Of a stretch of 8,206 nucleotides of DNA, positions 1-6,253 are shown one piece after another. The stretch's first letter is position 1. The number at the start of each line of letters is the position of its first letter. The notes beneath the pieces were generated by a model. That model did no database searches. It saw only the letters and a list, made by a program, of their open reading frames with translations, and was not told the origin of the DNA. The position numbers were made by a program, and so were the translations under genes. This DNA is from Sinorhizobium sp. (GTDB lineage: Bacteria; Pseudomonadota; Alphaproteobacteria; Rhizobiales; Rhizobiaceae): NCBI GenBank assembly GCA_031178305.1, contig JAPSJG010000155.1, positions 1-8,206 of the forward strand. The letters are read 5' to 3'.

Positions 1-1728
1 CTCAATGACTTCGCCTTCGACGCTTATTACAGAGGCATTGGTGCGGTGGGGTTCTTCTACGGCGCTCCGCGGGCACCCGGGGCGGAGGTTGGCCCAGCGT
101 CCGAGATGTCCCTCTCGACACGGGCGGTCGCTTATCTCACCGCGGTGCGCGAAGCTGTCGGCACTCGGATTCGGACGACCATTGGCGGCGATGCGGGTGC
201 GATGGCGGCAGCCCTCGTCACAGATGAAGAGCGCGCCATCAGTCGTGAGACCGTCGAGGTCCTGCGTTCAGCGGGGCTCTCGCACGTGCTTGCCATTTCC
301 GGGCTCAACATGGTGCTTGCCGCAGGTACGTTCCTTGTAGGCGCGCGGACGATTTTGAGCTTGATGCCGGGTCTTGCGGAAAAGCTGGCGATCAAGAAGA
401 TTGCGGCCGCCGGGGCGCTGATCATGGTCTTCCTGTATATCTTGATCTCTGGCGGGGCCGTTTCCGCGCTGCGCTCCTGGATCATGATTTCGATCATGCT
501 TCTCGCCGTTTTCTTCGATCGTGTGTCGATCAGCCTGCGCAACGTGGCGCTTGCTGCGCTCATTATCATTGCCTGGGCGCCATCTTCGGTCGCCGGGCCT
601 GGATTTCAGATGTCATTTGCAGCGACTCTGGCCCTGGTTGCGGGGTACGCACGCTGGCGCGATCACCGCGGCAAGGACCAGCAGGAACGGAGGTCGTCCC
701 GATCGGCACTGGGACAGGCCGGCAACCTTGCCGCTGGCACCGTTGCCACATCGCTCATCGGCGGATTGGCCACCGCCATCTATGCCGCTTCCCATTTCCA
801 GAGGTTGCCGGCCTACGGATTGGCGGCGAACATCGCCGCAACGCCGTTGATCGGCGTCCTCATCATGCCGTTCGGCCTCTTCGCCATGTTGCTCATGCCC
901 TTCGGGCTCGACCATTACCCTTTGATGGTGATGGGGCAGGGGCTGGAGTGGATGCTTGCCGTCGCGCGCTATGTTGCGGCACTCGATGGCGACTGGACCA
1001 CTGGCCGCGTCGGCGACTTCGGCTTCGTTTCGATTGCTTCCGGTGGTGTGCTCCTTTGCGTGCTCAGAACCCGTCTGGCGCTTGTGGGTGTCGGGCTGAT
1101 CCTGCTGGGTGGGACGGCCATCGCGCTGGAACGTCAGGCCGAGCGCCCGTCGATCGCGATTTCGGAGGATGGACGACTGGTTGGCCTCGTCTCCGAAGAG
1201 GCGATTGCGACGAACCGGCCGCGGCCATCTGATTTCATCTTTTCGCAATGGCAGCGAGCACTCGCCCTCGACCGGCACATGCCGCCGGTCGAGCTGGCTT
1301 CCGAGGCCGGCGGTACTCCGGCGGTCGCCGCCGAAGCGGTGGCCGCCCTGGCGGCGGCAACGCCCGGCGCCTTTCGTTGCCGGGAGAATGCGTGGTGCGC
1401 CGGGCGCAGCCGTGAAGGCTGGGCGGTTGTCGTCATCGATGCGCAGGAGCTCTTCCCGGCTTTGTGCGGGCGTGCCGATCTGGTGGTCGCCGCAACACGG
1501 CGGCCACTACCTGCCTGTGCTTCAAATCGTGCACTCATCGTTACGGGTGAAGCGTTGCGGCGAAGCGGTGCCGTCGAAATCTATGCCGATCACGCCCGAC
1601 CGGGCGAGCTGCCGCGCATGCGCGCCGTCACGGCGTTCCGGTCGACAGAGCGGCCGTGGCAGCGCCACCGCCGTTACGATTGGCGCAGTGGCACCTTCTC
1701 GTCCGAGCAGCCGGCGCCTCGGCTTTAG
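1..1728 (+). CDS. comEC: ComEC/Rec2 family DNA-uptake channel protein, 5' end missing
   Basis: The reading frame is open to the first base, so the gene begins before the window; 575 residues are visible. In the family, ComEC is the inner-membrane channel that carries single-stranded DNA into the cytoplasm during natural transformation. The first residues (NDFAFDAYYRGIGAVGFFYG) look like the end of the DUF4131 region. The competence domain follows: VLRSAGLSHVLAISGLNM (bases 259-312), several hydrophobic helices, ISGGAVSALRSW, and GPGFQMSFAATLALVAGY. The usual SGLHM motif reads SGLNM here. The last 200 or so residues form a soluble tail with CREN and WCAGRS patches, but I see no HxHxDH metallo-beta-lactamase motif, unlike the ComEC of Gram-positive bacteria. 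The GTG at base 46 is an internal codon, not the likely start. The family call is firm; a role in transformation is inferred, since rhizobia are not known for efficient natural competence. Confidence 0.9.
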   Translation, partial: LNDFAFDAYYRGIGAVGFFYGAPRAPGAEVGPASEMSLSTRAVAYLTAVREAVGTRIRTTIGGDAGAMAAALVTDEERAISRETVEVLRSAGLSHVLAISGLNMVLAAGTFLVGARTILSLMPGLAEKLAIKKIAAAGALIMVFLYILISGGAVSALRSWIMISIMLLAVFFDRVSISLRNVALAALIIIAWAPSSVAGPGFQMSFAATLALVAGYARWRDHRGKDQQERRSSRSALGQAGNLAAGTVATSLIGGLATAIYAASHFQRLPAYGLAANIAATPLIGVLIMPFGLFAMLLMPFGLDHYPLMVMGQGLEWMLAVARYVAALDGDWTTGRVGDFGFVSIASGGVLLCVLRTRLALVGVGLILLGGTAIALERQAERPSIAISEDGRLVGLVSEEAIATNRPRPSDFIFSQWQRALALDRHMPPVELASEAGGTPAVAAEAVAALAAATPGAFRCRENAWCAGRSREGWAVVVIDAQELFPALCGRADLVVAATRRPLPACASNRALIVTGEALRRSGAVEIYADHARPGELPRMRAVTAFRSTERPWQRHRRYDWRSGTFSSEQPAPRL

Positions 1729-1734
1729 ATCACG

Positions 1735-1765
1735 ATGATTTTAGGTCGGTTCGACCTCAAATCAT
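1735..1765. repeat. Short palindrome just after comEC
   Basis: ATGATTTTAGGTCG (1735-1748) is the reverse complement of CGACCTCAAATCAT (1752-1765) at 13 of 14 positions, around a 3-base loop. It starts 7 bases after the comEC stop. No T-run follows, so it is not a typical intrinsic terminator, though it could stop or stabilise the comEC transcript. I recall very similar ATTTTAGGTCG palindromes scattered between genes in rhizobia, so a dispersed palindromic repeat is the likelier identity. That part is memory, not something the window shows, because only one copy is present. Confidence 0.6.
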
Positions 1766-1940
1766 TATCGATTCTGACCACGCTTGCGCGGGATGCGGGT
1801 GGAAACCGCGCATACTTTTTCCTCATCCCGTGCCAGGAAGAGCGCCTGCGCACCACTGGGCGCTGCCTCGCCACTATTCTTGATTAAGATACTCCAGAAA
1901 TCCTTGTCATCGGCCCGCGGTTTGTCGTAGGAGTGTGCCA

Positions 1941-2066
1941 ATGGCTTCGCCTGCAGATTTCAAGGTGAGGGGGGTGCGTGCGGTTTTTCGCCTGCATCCC
2001 GCTTGCGAATTGTTGAATTTGATTGCGCTTGCGCCCGCGACTGTCGCGCAAGCGCAGACATTATGA
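1941..2066 (+). CDS. Candidate 41-residue leader ORF upstream of exbB
   Basis: An ATG at 1941 opens a 41-codon frame ending at TGA 2064-2066. A TAGGAG sequence (1928-1933) puts a GGAG core 7 bases before the ATG, a good Shine-Dalgarno. The predicted peptide starts MASPADFKVRGVRAVFRLHP and has a mildly hydrophobic C-terminal half (ELLNLIALAPATVAQAQTL). Its stop codon overlaps the Shine-Dalgarno of exbB (2065-2069), and exbB starts 8 bases after the stop, a layout that suits translational coupling. The 3' half contains the perfect stem-loop at 2024-2056. Against it, third-position GC is near 57 percent, lower than the neighbouring genes appear to be, and I recognise no homologue. It may be a regulatory leader, a small protein, or chance. 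Confidence 0.35.
   Translation: MASPADFKVRGVRAVFRLHPACELLNLIALAPATVAQAQTL
2024..2056 (+). promoter_or_regulatory. Perfect 11-bp stem-loop in the exbB leader
   Basis: TGCGCTTGCGC (2024-2034) and GCGCAAGCGCA (2046-2056) are exact reverse complements around an 11-base loop. The stem ends 8 bases before the exbB Shine-Dalgarno and 18 bases before its ATG. No T-run follows, so it is not a terminator. It could control translation or mRNA stability, or be a binding palindrome in DNA. If the small ORF over it is translated, ribosomes would melt the stem just before reaching exbB. Confidence 0.6.
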
Positions 2067-2069
2067 GGA
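2065..2069 (+). promoter_or_regulatory. Ribosome binding site that sets the exbB start
   Basis: GAGGA lies 5 bases before the ATG at 2075 and supports that start over the ATG at 2063, which overlaps it, and over the TTG at 2003, which lies upstream of the stem-loop and has no good Shine-Dalgarno. Confidence 0.7.
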
Positions 2070-2074
2070 ATGAG

Positions 2075-3070
2075 ATGTCGAAGCGGACCCGGTCGATGTT
2101 GAAAGTCTTGATCGCAGCCACGCTTGCCGCTTTCCTGGCCGGCCCCGCCGCGACGGGATTTGCGCAGACGGTGCAGCCGGTTCCGTCCGCGCCGGGCGCT
2201 GAACAGCCGGCACTATCCGCCGCACCGGCCCCCGATGTGCCGGTCGCCGACCAATCGGCCGCGGCTTCTGCCGAGACGCCGCAACCCGCCGGTAACGGAG
2301 CGCCGACAGGAACAGGTCCGGTCCTGCCGCACGACCTTTCTCCAGTCGGCATGTTCCTGGCCGCCGACATCGTCGTTAAGGCAGTGATGATCGCCCTGGC
2401 GGCGGCTTCTGTCGTTAGCTGGGCGATCTTCCTCGTGAAGAGCCTGGAACTCGCGAGTGCAAAATCGCGTATGAGGCGAGCTGTAGTAGTCCTGAGCACG
2501 GCAAACGGGCTGGCGGAAACCGAAGTGAAACTCGGCCGCAAAGGCGGCGTCGCCGCGGATATGGTCGCTGCCGCAGGCGACGAAATGGTCCGCTCGGAGG
2601 TGGTGCTGGATCACGCACCGGCGACCGGCGTCAAGGAGCGCGTGTCGTCGCTGCTAAGCCGCATCGAAGTTCGCGCTGGAAAGCGGATGAGCGCCGGCAC
2701 GGGCATTCTCGCGTCTATCGGCTCCGTCGGACCCTTTGTGGGCCTTTTCGGGACCGTCTGGGGGATCATGAATTCCTTCATCGGCATCAGCAAGGCGCAG
2801 ACGACCAATCTGGCGATCGTCGCCCCCGGTATCGCCGAGGCGCTGCTGGCAACCGCAATCGGTCTTGTCGCGGCCATTCCCGCGGTGGTTATCTATAATT
2901 ACCTTGCCCGCTCCGTAGGCGCCTATAAGCTCATGTTGGCAGACGCCGCGGCGGCCGTCGAGCGTTTGGTGAGCCGCGATCTCGATCACCGCCACGTTCA
3001 AAGGAGGCAGCCGCGTCGCCCGGAGGGTTACGCCCACGCTGCCGACGCCTCGATCGCCAGAGTTGGGTGA
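2075..3070 (+). CDS. exbB: TonB-system energiser ExbB (MotA/TolQ/ExbB family)
   Basis: ExbB forms the inner-membrane proton-channel scaffold that, with ExbD, powers TonB to drive iron-siderophore, haem or vitamin B12 uptake through outer-membrane receptors. From the chosen ATG the protein has 331 residues. A signal peptide covers residues 1-30 (likely cleavage after GFA). A Pro/Ala-rich periplasmic linker runs to about residue 85. The first membrane helix is near 92-121, a cytoplasmic stretch follows, and helices 2 and 3 lie near 207-230 and 250-277. The hallmark MotA/TolQ/ExbB signatures are SVGPFVGLFGTVWGIMNSF and IAEALLATAIGLVAAIPAV. The long secreted N-terminus is usual for alphaproteobacterial ExbB and argues against TolQ. 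The basic tail after residue 300 is not a feature I recognise as conserved. Its stop overlaps an upstream GTG candidate start of exbD, so the two genes form an operon. Confidence 0.93.
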   Translation: MSKRTRSMLKVLIAATLAAFLAGPAATGFAQTVQPVPSAPGAEQPALSAAPAPDVPVADQSAAASAETPQPAGNGAPTGTGPVLPHDLSPVGMFLAADIVVKAVMIALAAASVVSWAIFLVKSLELASAKSRMRRAVVVLSTANGLAETEVKLGRKGGVAADMVAAAGDEMVRSEVVLDHAPATGVKERVSSLLSRIEVRAGKRMSAGTGILASIGSVGPFVGLFGTVWGIMNSFIGISKAQTTNLAIVAPGIAEALLATAIGLVAAIPAVVIYNYLARSVGAYKLMLADAAAAVERLVSRDLDHRHVQRRQPRRPEGYAHAADASIARVG

Positions 3071-3075
3071 CGGCC

Positions 3076-3501
3076 ATGGCGGGGAGACTTTCCGAAGAGA
3101 GCGGTGAACTCGACGAGAACAGCGAGATCAACGTCACCCCTTTCATCGACGTGATGCTCGTGCTGCTGATCATCTTCATGGTCGCCGCACCGCTTGCGAC
3201 CGTCGATATGAAGGTCGACTTGCCGCAATCGGTGGCCAAGCCGACACCTCGCGACGGCAAGCCGGTCTTCGTTACCTTGAAAGCGGATCTGACGCTTGCG
3301 ATCGGCAACGAGGAGACGGCCCGCGAGGCGTTCTCCTCCGAGCTCGAAAGGATCACGAACGGCAACAAGGAAACGCGCGTGCTGCTCCGTGCGGACCGCC
3401 TCGTCGACTATGGCGACTTAATGGGCGTGATGAACCTCATCCAGGGGGGCGGCTATAGCAAAATTGCGCTCGTCGGACTCGATGCGGCGCCGGCCCGCTG
3501 A
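3076..3501 (+). CDS. exbD: TonB-system energiser ExbD
   Basis: ExbD partners ExbB in the proton-driven motor for TonB; it has one membrane helix and a periplasmic domain. From the ATG at 3076 the protein has 141 residues. The helix sequence TPFIDVMLVLLIIFMV carries an Asp at residue 25, the same number as the essential proton-carrying Asp of Escherichia coli ExbD, which supports this start. The periplasmic part (about 45-141) ends with the family pattern VLLRADRLVDYGDLMGVMNLIQGGGYSKIALVG, here written only as a family match around residues 102-134. GGGTGA (3065-3070) lies 5 bases before the ATG as a Shine-Dalgarno. A GTG at 3067, overlapping the exbB stop, would add three residues and is the alternative. 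No tonB follows, so its TonB partner must be encoded elsewhere. Confidence 0.93.
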   Translation: MAGRLSEESGELDENSEINVTPFIDVMLVLLIIFMVAAPLATVDMKVDLPQSVAKPTPRDGKPVFVTLKADLTLAIGNEETAREAFSSELERITNGNKETRVLLRADRLVDYGDLMGVMNLIQGGGYSKIALVGLDAAPAR

Positions 3502-3537
3502 CCGCGTCTGCAGCTTCCGCTCCCCCGATCCTTCAGC

Positions 3538-3570
3538 CGCCTGCCGTTGACGGCCGGCGCGTTCCTTTTT
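3538..3570 (+). terminator. Intrinsic terminator after exbD
   Basis: CGCC-T-GCCG (3538-3546) pairs with CGGC-C-GGCG (3551-3559) around a TTGA loop, giving 8 GC pairs with one mismatch. A T-rich stretch ending in five Ts (3562-3570) follows. It lies 37 bases after the exbD stop and separates exbB-exbD from the methyltransferase gene. Confidence 0.65.
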
Positions 3571-3593
3571 CTACGCCGAAATACCACGGTCGC

Positions 3594-3622
3594 TTGAAAC
3601 CGGCGGTGCGGCGAATTATGAG
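3594..3622 (+). promoter_or_regulatory. Candidate sigma-70-type promoter for pcm
   Basis: TTGAAA (3594-3599, 5 of 6 to TTGACA) and TATGAG (3617-3622, 4 of 6 to TATAAT) are 17 bases apart. The site falls between the exbD terminator and the methyltransferase ATG, about 68 bases before it, so position and spacing both fit. It is a motif match only. Confidence 0.45.
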
Positions 3623-3690
3623 CTTAATGCATGAAGATCGCGCGGTCGGTCCGCCAATGGCGCCGCGCCCACGGGACACGAGGCAGTATG

Positions 3691-4350
3691 ATGAACTTCG
3701 AAGCAGCGCGCATTAAGATGGTGGACAATCAGATCCGCACGACGGATGTGACGTCCCACTCTGTCCTGTCCGCCTTCCTTACCGTGCCGCGCGAAGAGTT
3801 CGTCCCCGCGAAGATGAGAGAACTCGCCTATATCGATGCGGACATTCAGCTCGTTGGCTGCGCCGAGCCGCGTTACCTGATGGAACCGTCTCCGCTCGCG
3901 AAACTGTTGCAGCTTGCGCAGGTTTCGAAGTCCGACGTTGTTCTGGAGATCGGATGCGGCACCGGTTACGCTTCGGCCTTGCTGTCACTCCTCGCCAGTT
4001 CCGTGGTGGCGCTCGAAAGCGATGAGTCGCTGGCCGCGAAGGCAACGGAGACTCTAGCGCAGCTTGGCTACGACAACATTGCGGTTGTTACCGGCGATCT
4101 GACGAAGGGATATCCCGCCGAAGCGCCTTACGACGTGATTTTCATCAATGGTGCAGTAGAGACGATTCCAGCCGCCTTGTTCGAGCAGCTTCGCGACGGC
4201 GGGCGCCTGGTGGTCGTTGAAGGTTTTGGTAACGCCTCCCGTGCGAAACTTTACATGCGCGAATCGGGACGGACGTCCGAGAGGCCCGATTTCAATACAT
4301 CCGTGAAGCCTCTGCCCGGTTTTCGTCGTGAGCAGTCGTTTGTTTTCTGA
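3691..4350 (+). CDS. pcm: Divergent protein-L-isoaspartate O-methyltransferase family protein
   Basis: The family transfers a methyl group from S-adenosylmethionine to isoaspartyl residues to start repair of aged proteins. The 219-residue product has the family's N-terminal region (MVDNQIRTTDVTSHSVLSAF, then VPREEFVPA and LAYIDADI) and a class I methyltransferase fold: motif I VVLEIGCGTGY (83-93), ALESD (107-111), GDLTKGYP (135-142), then YDVIFINGAVETIP and GGRLVVVEG. The usual substrate-side motif around G-x-T-I-S-x-P is replaced by GCAEPRYLMEPSPLAKLL (residues 56-73), and the usual GDG reads GDL, so true isoaspartate repair is uncertain. GAGG (3680-3683) is 7 bases before this ATG and 4 before the adjoining ATG at 3688, so I chose 3691; a start at 3631 would have no Shine-Dalgarno. 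The symbol follows the family name, not proven activity. Confidence 0.85.
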   Translation: MNFEAARIKMVDNQIRTTDVTSHSVLSAFLTVPREEFVPAKMRELAYIDADIQLVGCAEPRYLMEPSPLAKLLQLAQVSKSDVVLEIGCGTGYASALLSLLASSVVALESDESLAAKATETLAQLGYDNIAVVTGDLTKGYPAEAPYDVIFINGAVETIPAALFEQLRDGGRLVVVEGFGNASRAKLYMRESGRTSERPDFNTSVKPLPGFRREQSFVF

Positions 4351-4375
4351 GGCTCCTCCCGTTAAGGGGCCTCAG
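4347..4375 (+). terminator. 11-bp hairpin overlapping the pcm stop codon
   Basis: CTGAGGCTCCT (4347-4357) pairs with AGGGGCCTCAG (4365-4375), with one G-T pair and a 7-base loop. The TGA stop of pcm (4348-4350) is inside the left arm. No T-run follows, so it may act as a Rho-assisted stop or as protection of the mRNA 3' end rather than a textbook intrinsic terminator. Confidence 0.5.
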
Positions 4376-4628
4376 CATGTGTTATAGACGCAAGAAAATC
4401 GATGTTGCTGATTGGCAACGTATTGCCTGTTTCTTTTTGAAATGCCTGGGTGGAGTGGTGGTGCACAGTTGTCGCAAAACCGAATCCGAGGTTCAAAGAG
4501 CAAGAAGCGGTGATTTGCCCGCCGATGCGTGGCGCTGCGTGCCATTCTTGGTTGAGCGAATTAACCTGGTAGGGGCTTGCTACTAACTTGCGGGCGGCAA
4601 TGCCGTCCGACTGATCGGAGGTAAGATC
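4376..4628. other. Upstream region of tolC
   Basis: These 253 bases have lower GC than the genes around them and should hold the tolC promoter, but I found no convincing -35/-10 pair. A 7-bp stem (ATGTTGC 4402-4408 with GCAACGT 4415-4421, one G-T pair, 6-base loop) is followed by a T-rich run at 4430-4438 and could be a weak second terminator for pcm. A 69-codon frame at 4377-4586 is open but does not look like a gene. Confidence 0.5.
4591..4622 (+). promoter_or_regulatory. 5' UTR hairpin and strong ribosome binding site of tolC
   Basis: CGGGCGGC (4591-4598) pairs with GCCGTCCG (4602-4609) with one G-T pair and a 3-base loop. GGAGGT (4617-4622) follows, 6 bases before the GTG start, an almost full Shine-Dalgarno that fixes GTG as the start codon. 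The hairpin may keep the site open or protect the 5' end. Confidence 0.6.
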
Positions 4629-5990
4629 GTGTCGTTTGTTCGCAAAACAGCGTTGTGGGCGGCTGTTTCAACCAGCCTGTTGCTTGCGCCGCACGCCGTA
4701 TCCGCCGAGACGATCTTCGGGGCAATGGCCAAGGCCTATGCGAACAACCCGGACCTGAACGCGGCTCGCGCCGGCCTCAGGGCAACCGACGAGGGGGTTC
4801 CAATCGCAAAAGCGGGCTATCGGCCGCAGGTTTCCGCCACGGCGACCGGGACGCTGTCGCGGGTCGACAGCGAGGCGACAGGCACGCGCGACCTTCATAG
4901 CGGCCAGGTCGGCATCTCGATCACCCAGACGATCTTCGATGGGTTTCAGACCCTGAACAATGTCAGGGCGGCCGAGTCGAATGTTTTCTCGAGCCGGGAG
5001 ACATTGAAGGCCAATGAGATCCAGATCCTCCTGTCGGCTGCGCAGTCCTATGCGAATATCGCCCGCGACCAGCAGATTGTCTCCATTCGACGACAGAACC
5101 TGGCCTTCCTCCGGGAACAGCTGAATGCCGCCGAGGCGCGCCTTGACGTGGGCGAAGGCACCCGTACGGATGTGAGCCAAGCGCAATCGGAATTGGCAAA
5201 CGCGCAGTCGCTGCTCGTTGCCGCCGTCGCGCAGTTGAAGCAGAGCGAAGCGGTCTATGTCCAGATCGTCGGTGCGGCCCCCACGGCGATCAGGCAGACC
5301 GGGCCAGCGACCAGGGGCATGCCGAGATCGCTCGATCAAGCCGTTGCCACGGGCCTGCGCGAGAATCCGCAGATCCTGGCGGCACAATATTCGGTCGATT
5401 CGGCGGGCTTCCAGGTCAAGTCGGCCGAAGGCACGATGTTGCCGGGCGTCGTCCTTCAGGGTGCGGTTACCCGGAACACAGGCAATGTGAACGCAGACAA
5501 CACGACCGCCAGCATCACGGCGCGCCTCGAAGTGCCGATCTATCAGGGCGGCGCTGAATACGGCCAGATCCGCCAGGCCAAGGAACGGCTGGGCCAGCAG
5601 CGCATCCTCGTCGATTCGGCGCGCGCTGAGGTGCAGCAGACGGTCGTCTCCGCGCATGCCCAGCTCGAATCGGCGCTCGCCCGCATCACCGCCAGCCGGT
5701 CGCAGATCTCCGCCGCCAATCTGGCGCTCGAAGGTGTCGTGGAGGAACGGAAGGTCGGTCAGCGCACGACCCTTGATGTGCTCGACGCGCAGCAGGACGT
5801 GCTGATCGCGCGGGAGTCACTCGCTGGCGCACAGCGGGATGCCGTCGTTGCGAGCTATGCCCTGCTTGCGGCAACGGGCAAGCTGACCGTCAAGGTGCAG
5901 GGACTGCAGGTGGCGGAATACCGTCCCGAAGAGCACTACGAAGCCGTCAAGGACAAGTGGTTCGGCTTGCGCACCGTCGACGGGCGCTGA
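4629..5990 (+). CDS. tolC: TolC family outer-membrane export channel
   Basis: TolC trimers form the outer-membrane barrel and periplasmic tunnel used by type I secretion and by RND-type drug efflux pumps. The 453-residue product, of usual length, starts with a clear signal peptide (cleavage after HAVSA, residue 26). Two outer-membrane-efflux repeats follow. The first carries AKAYANNPDLNAARAGLRA, KAGYRPQVSA, then TIFDGFQTLNNVRAAE (101-116) and EARLDVGEGTRTDVSQAQSEL. The second carries GLRENPQILAAQYSVDSA, VPIYQGGAEYGQIRQAKE (302-319) and ERKVGQRTTLDVLDAQQDVL (373-392). These pairs mark the internal duplication typical of the family. The ending WFGLRTVDGR matches my memory of rhizobial TolC, which in S. 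meliloti is needed for protein and exopolysaccharide-related export and for stress resistance. It appears to be a single-gene unit, with a strong ribosome site before it and a terminator after. No pump or secretion partner gene is adjacent. Confidence 0.95.
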   Translation: MSFVRKTALWAAVSTSLLLAPHAVSAETIFGAMAKAYANNPDLNAARAGLRATDEGVPIAKAGYRPQVSATATGTLSRVDSEATGTRDLHSGQVGISITQTIFDGFQTLNNVRAAESNVFSSRETLKANEIQILLSAAQSYANIARDQQIVSIRRQNLAFLREQLNAAEARLDVGEGTRTDVSQAQSELANAQSLLVAAVAQLKQSEAVYVQIVGAAPTAIRQTGPATRGMPRSLDQAVATGLRENPQILAAQYSVDSAGFQVKSAEGTMLPGVVLQGAVTRNTGNVNADNTTASITARLEVPIYQGGAEYGQIRQAKERLGQQRILVDSARAEVQQTVVSAHAQLESALARITASRSQISAANLALEGVVEERKVGQRTTLDVLDAQQDVLIARESLAGAQRDAVVASYALLAATGKLTVKVQGLQVAEYRPEEHYEAVKDKWFGLRTVDGR

Positions 5991-6040
5991 TGCGATCTCG
6001 CTTAAGGATTGCTTGATTACATCGACAGAAGCAGATCTCG

Positions 6041-6076
6041 AAACGCCTCACATTCGTTGTGAATGTGGGGCGTTTT
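6041..6076 (+). terminator. Strong intrinsic terminator after tolC
   Basis: AAACGCCTCACATTC (6041-6055) pairs with GAATGTGGGGCGTTT (6061-6075), 15 pairs including one G-T, around a GTTGT loop, and ends in a run of four Ts (6073-6076). It lies 51 bases after the tolC stop. The A-run on the left arm means it could also work, more weakly, on the other strand. Confidence 0.85.
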
Positions 6077-6080
6077 GCTT

Positions 6081-6253
6081 CGGGCCCTTTCCAACAGCTA
6101 AGCCGGCCTCTGCCGCAAAAAACAAATCTGTGCAAGAATTTCCAAGGTTGATTCGCGGCGTTTGTTTCACCCGTGAAGTCACCTAAGGTTTGTGCGGAAT
6201 CGGCATGCAGGCGCTGCGACCTGTGCCCGACCGCAGAGCAAACGAGGATTGAA
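6081..6253. other. Upstream region of popZ
   Basis: This gap should hold the popZ promoter, but I found no pair of hexamers good enough to call. Two GANTC sites (6150-6154 and 6197-6201), the CcrM methylation target of alphaproteobacteria, are present, and a third (6295-6299) lies early in the gene. GAGGA at 6244-6248 is the ribosome binding site, 5 bases before the ATG. An open frame reaching back to a GTG at 6173 is not the start, because it has no matching Shine-Dalgarno and its extra residues are unlike the family. Confidence 0.5.

Larger units (their letters stand above)
1729..2074. other. Gap between comEC and exbB
   Basis: This 346-base stretch has no long coding region. It holds a palindrome at 1735-1765, a weaker stem of AGCGCC (1841-1846) with GGCGCT (1859-1864), a possible small ORF at 1941-2066, and a perfect stem-loop at 2024-2056. 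A promoter for exbB should be here. The best pair I found is TTGTCA (1904-1909) with TAGGAG (1928-1933) at 18-base spacing, but its -10 match is poor and I do not call it. I saw no clear palindromic iron-control box of the Irr or Fur kind. Confidence 0.6.

Noticed and set aside
2003..2074. In-frame upstream extension of exbB to a TTG or to ATG 2063
   Set aside because: The TTG lacks a ribosome site and would place the stem-loop inside exbB; the ATG at 2063 overlaps the GAGGA that serves ATG 2075. The signal peptide begins properly at 2075.
3002..3007. AGGAGG inside the 3' end of exbB
   Set aside because: No ATG, GTG or TTG lies 5-9 bases downstream, so it does not mark a start.
3618..3716. 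Short frame starting ATGAGCTTAATG upstream of and overlapping pcm
   Set aside because: It has no Shine-Dalgarno, and its ATG lies within the candidate -10 element, so it would start at or before the transcript start.
4377..4586. 69-codon open frame between pcm and tolC with AGGGG 7 bases before its ATG
   Set aside because: Its composition and residues (Cys-rich, no pattern) do not look coding, it overlaps the hairpins upstream of tolC, and I recognise no family. It may deserve a proteomics check but does not support a gene call.
4668..5657. Long open frame on the - strand opposite tolC
   Set aside because: Antisense shadow of tolC; Arg-rich and unrecognisable, with clear TolC repeats on the + strand.
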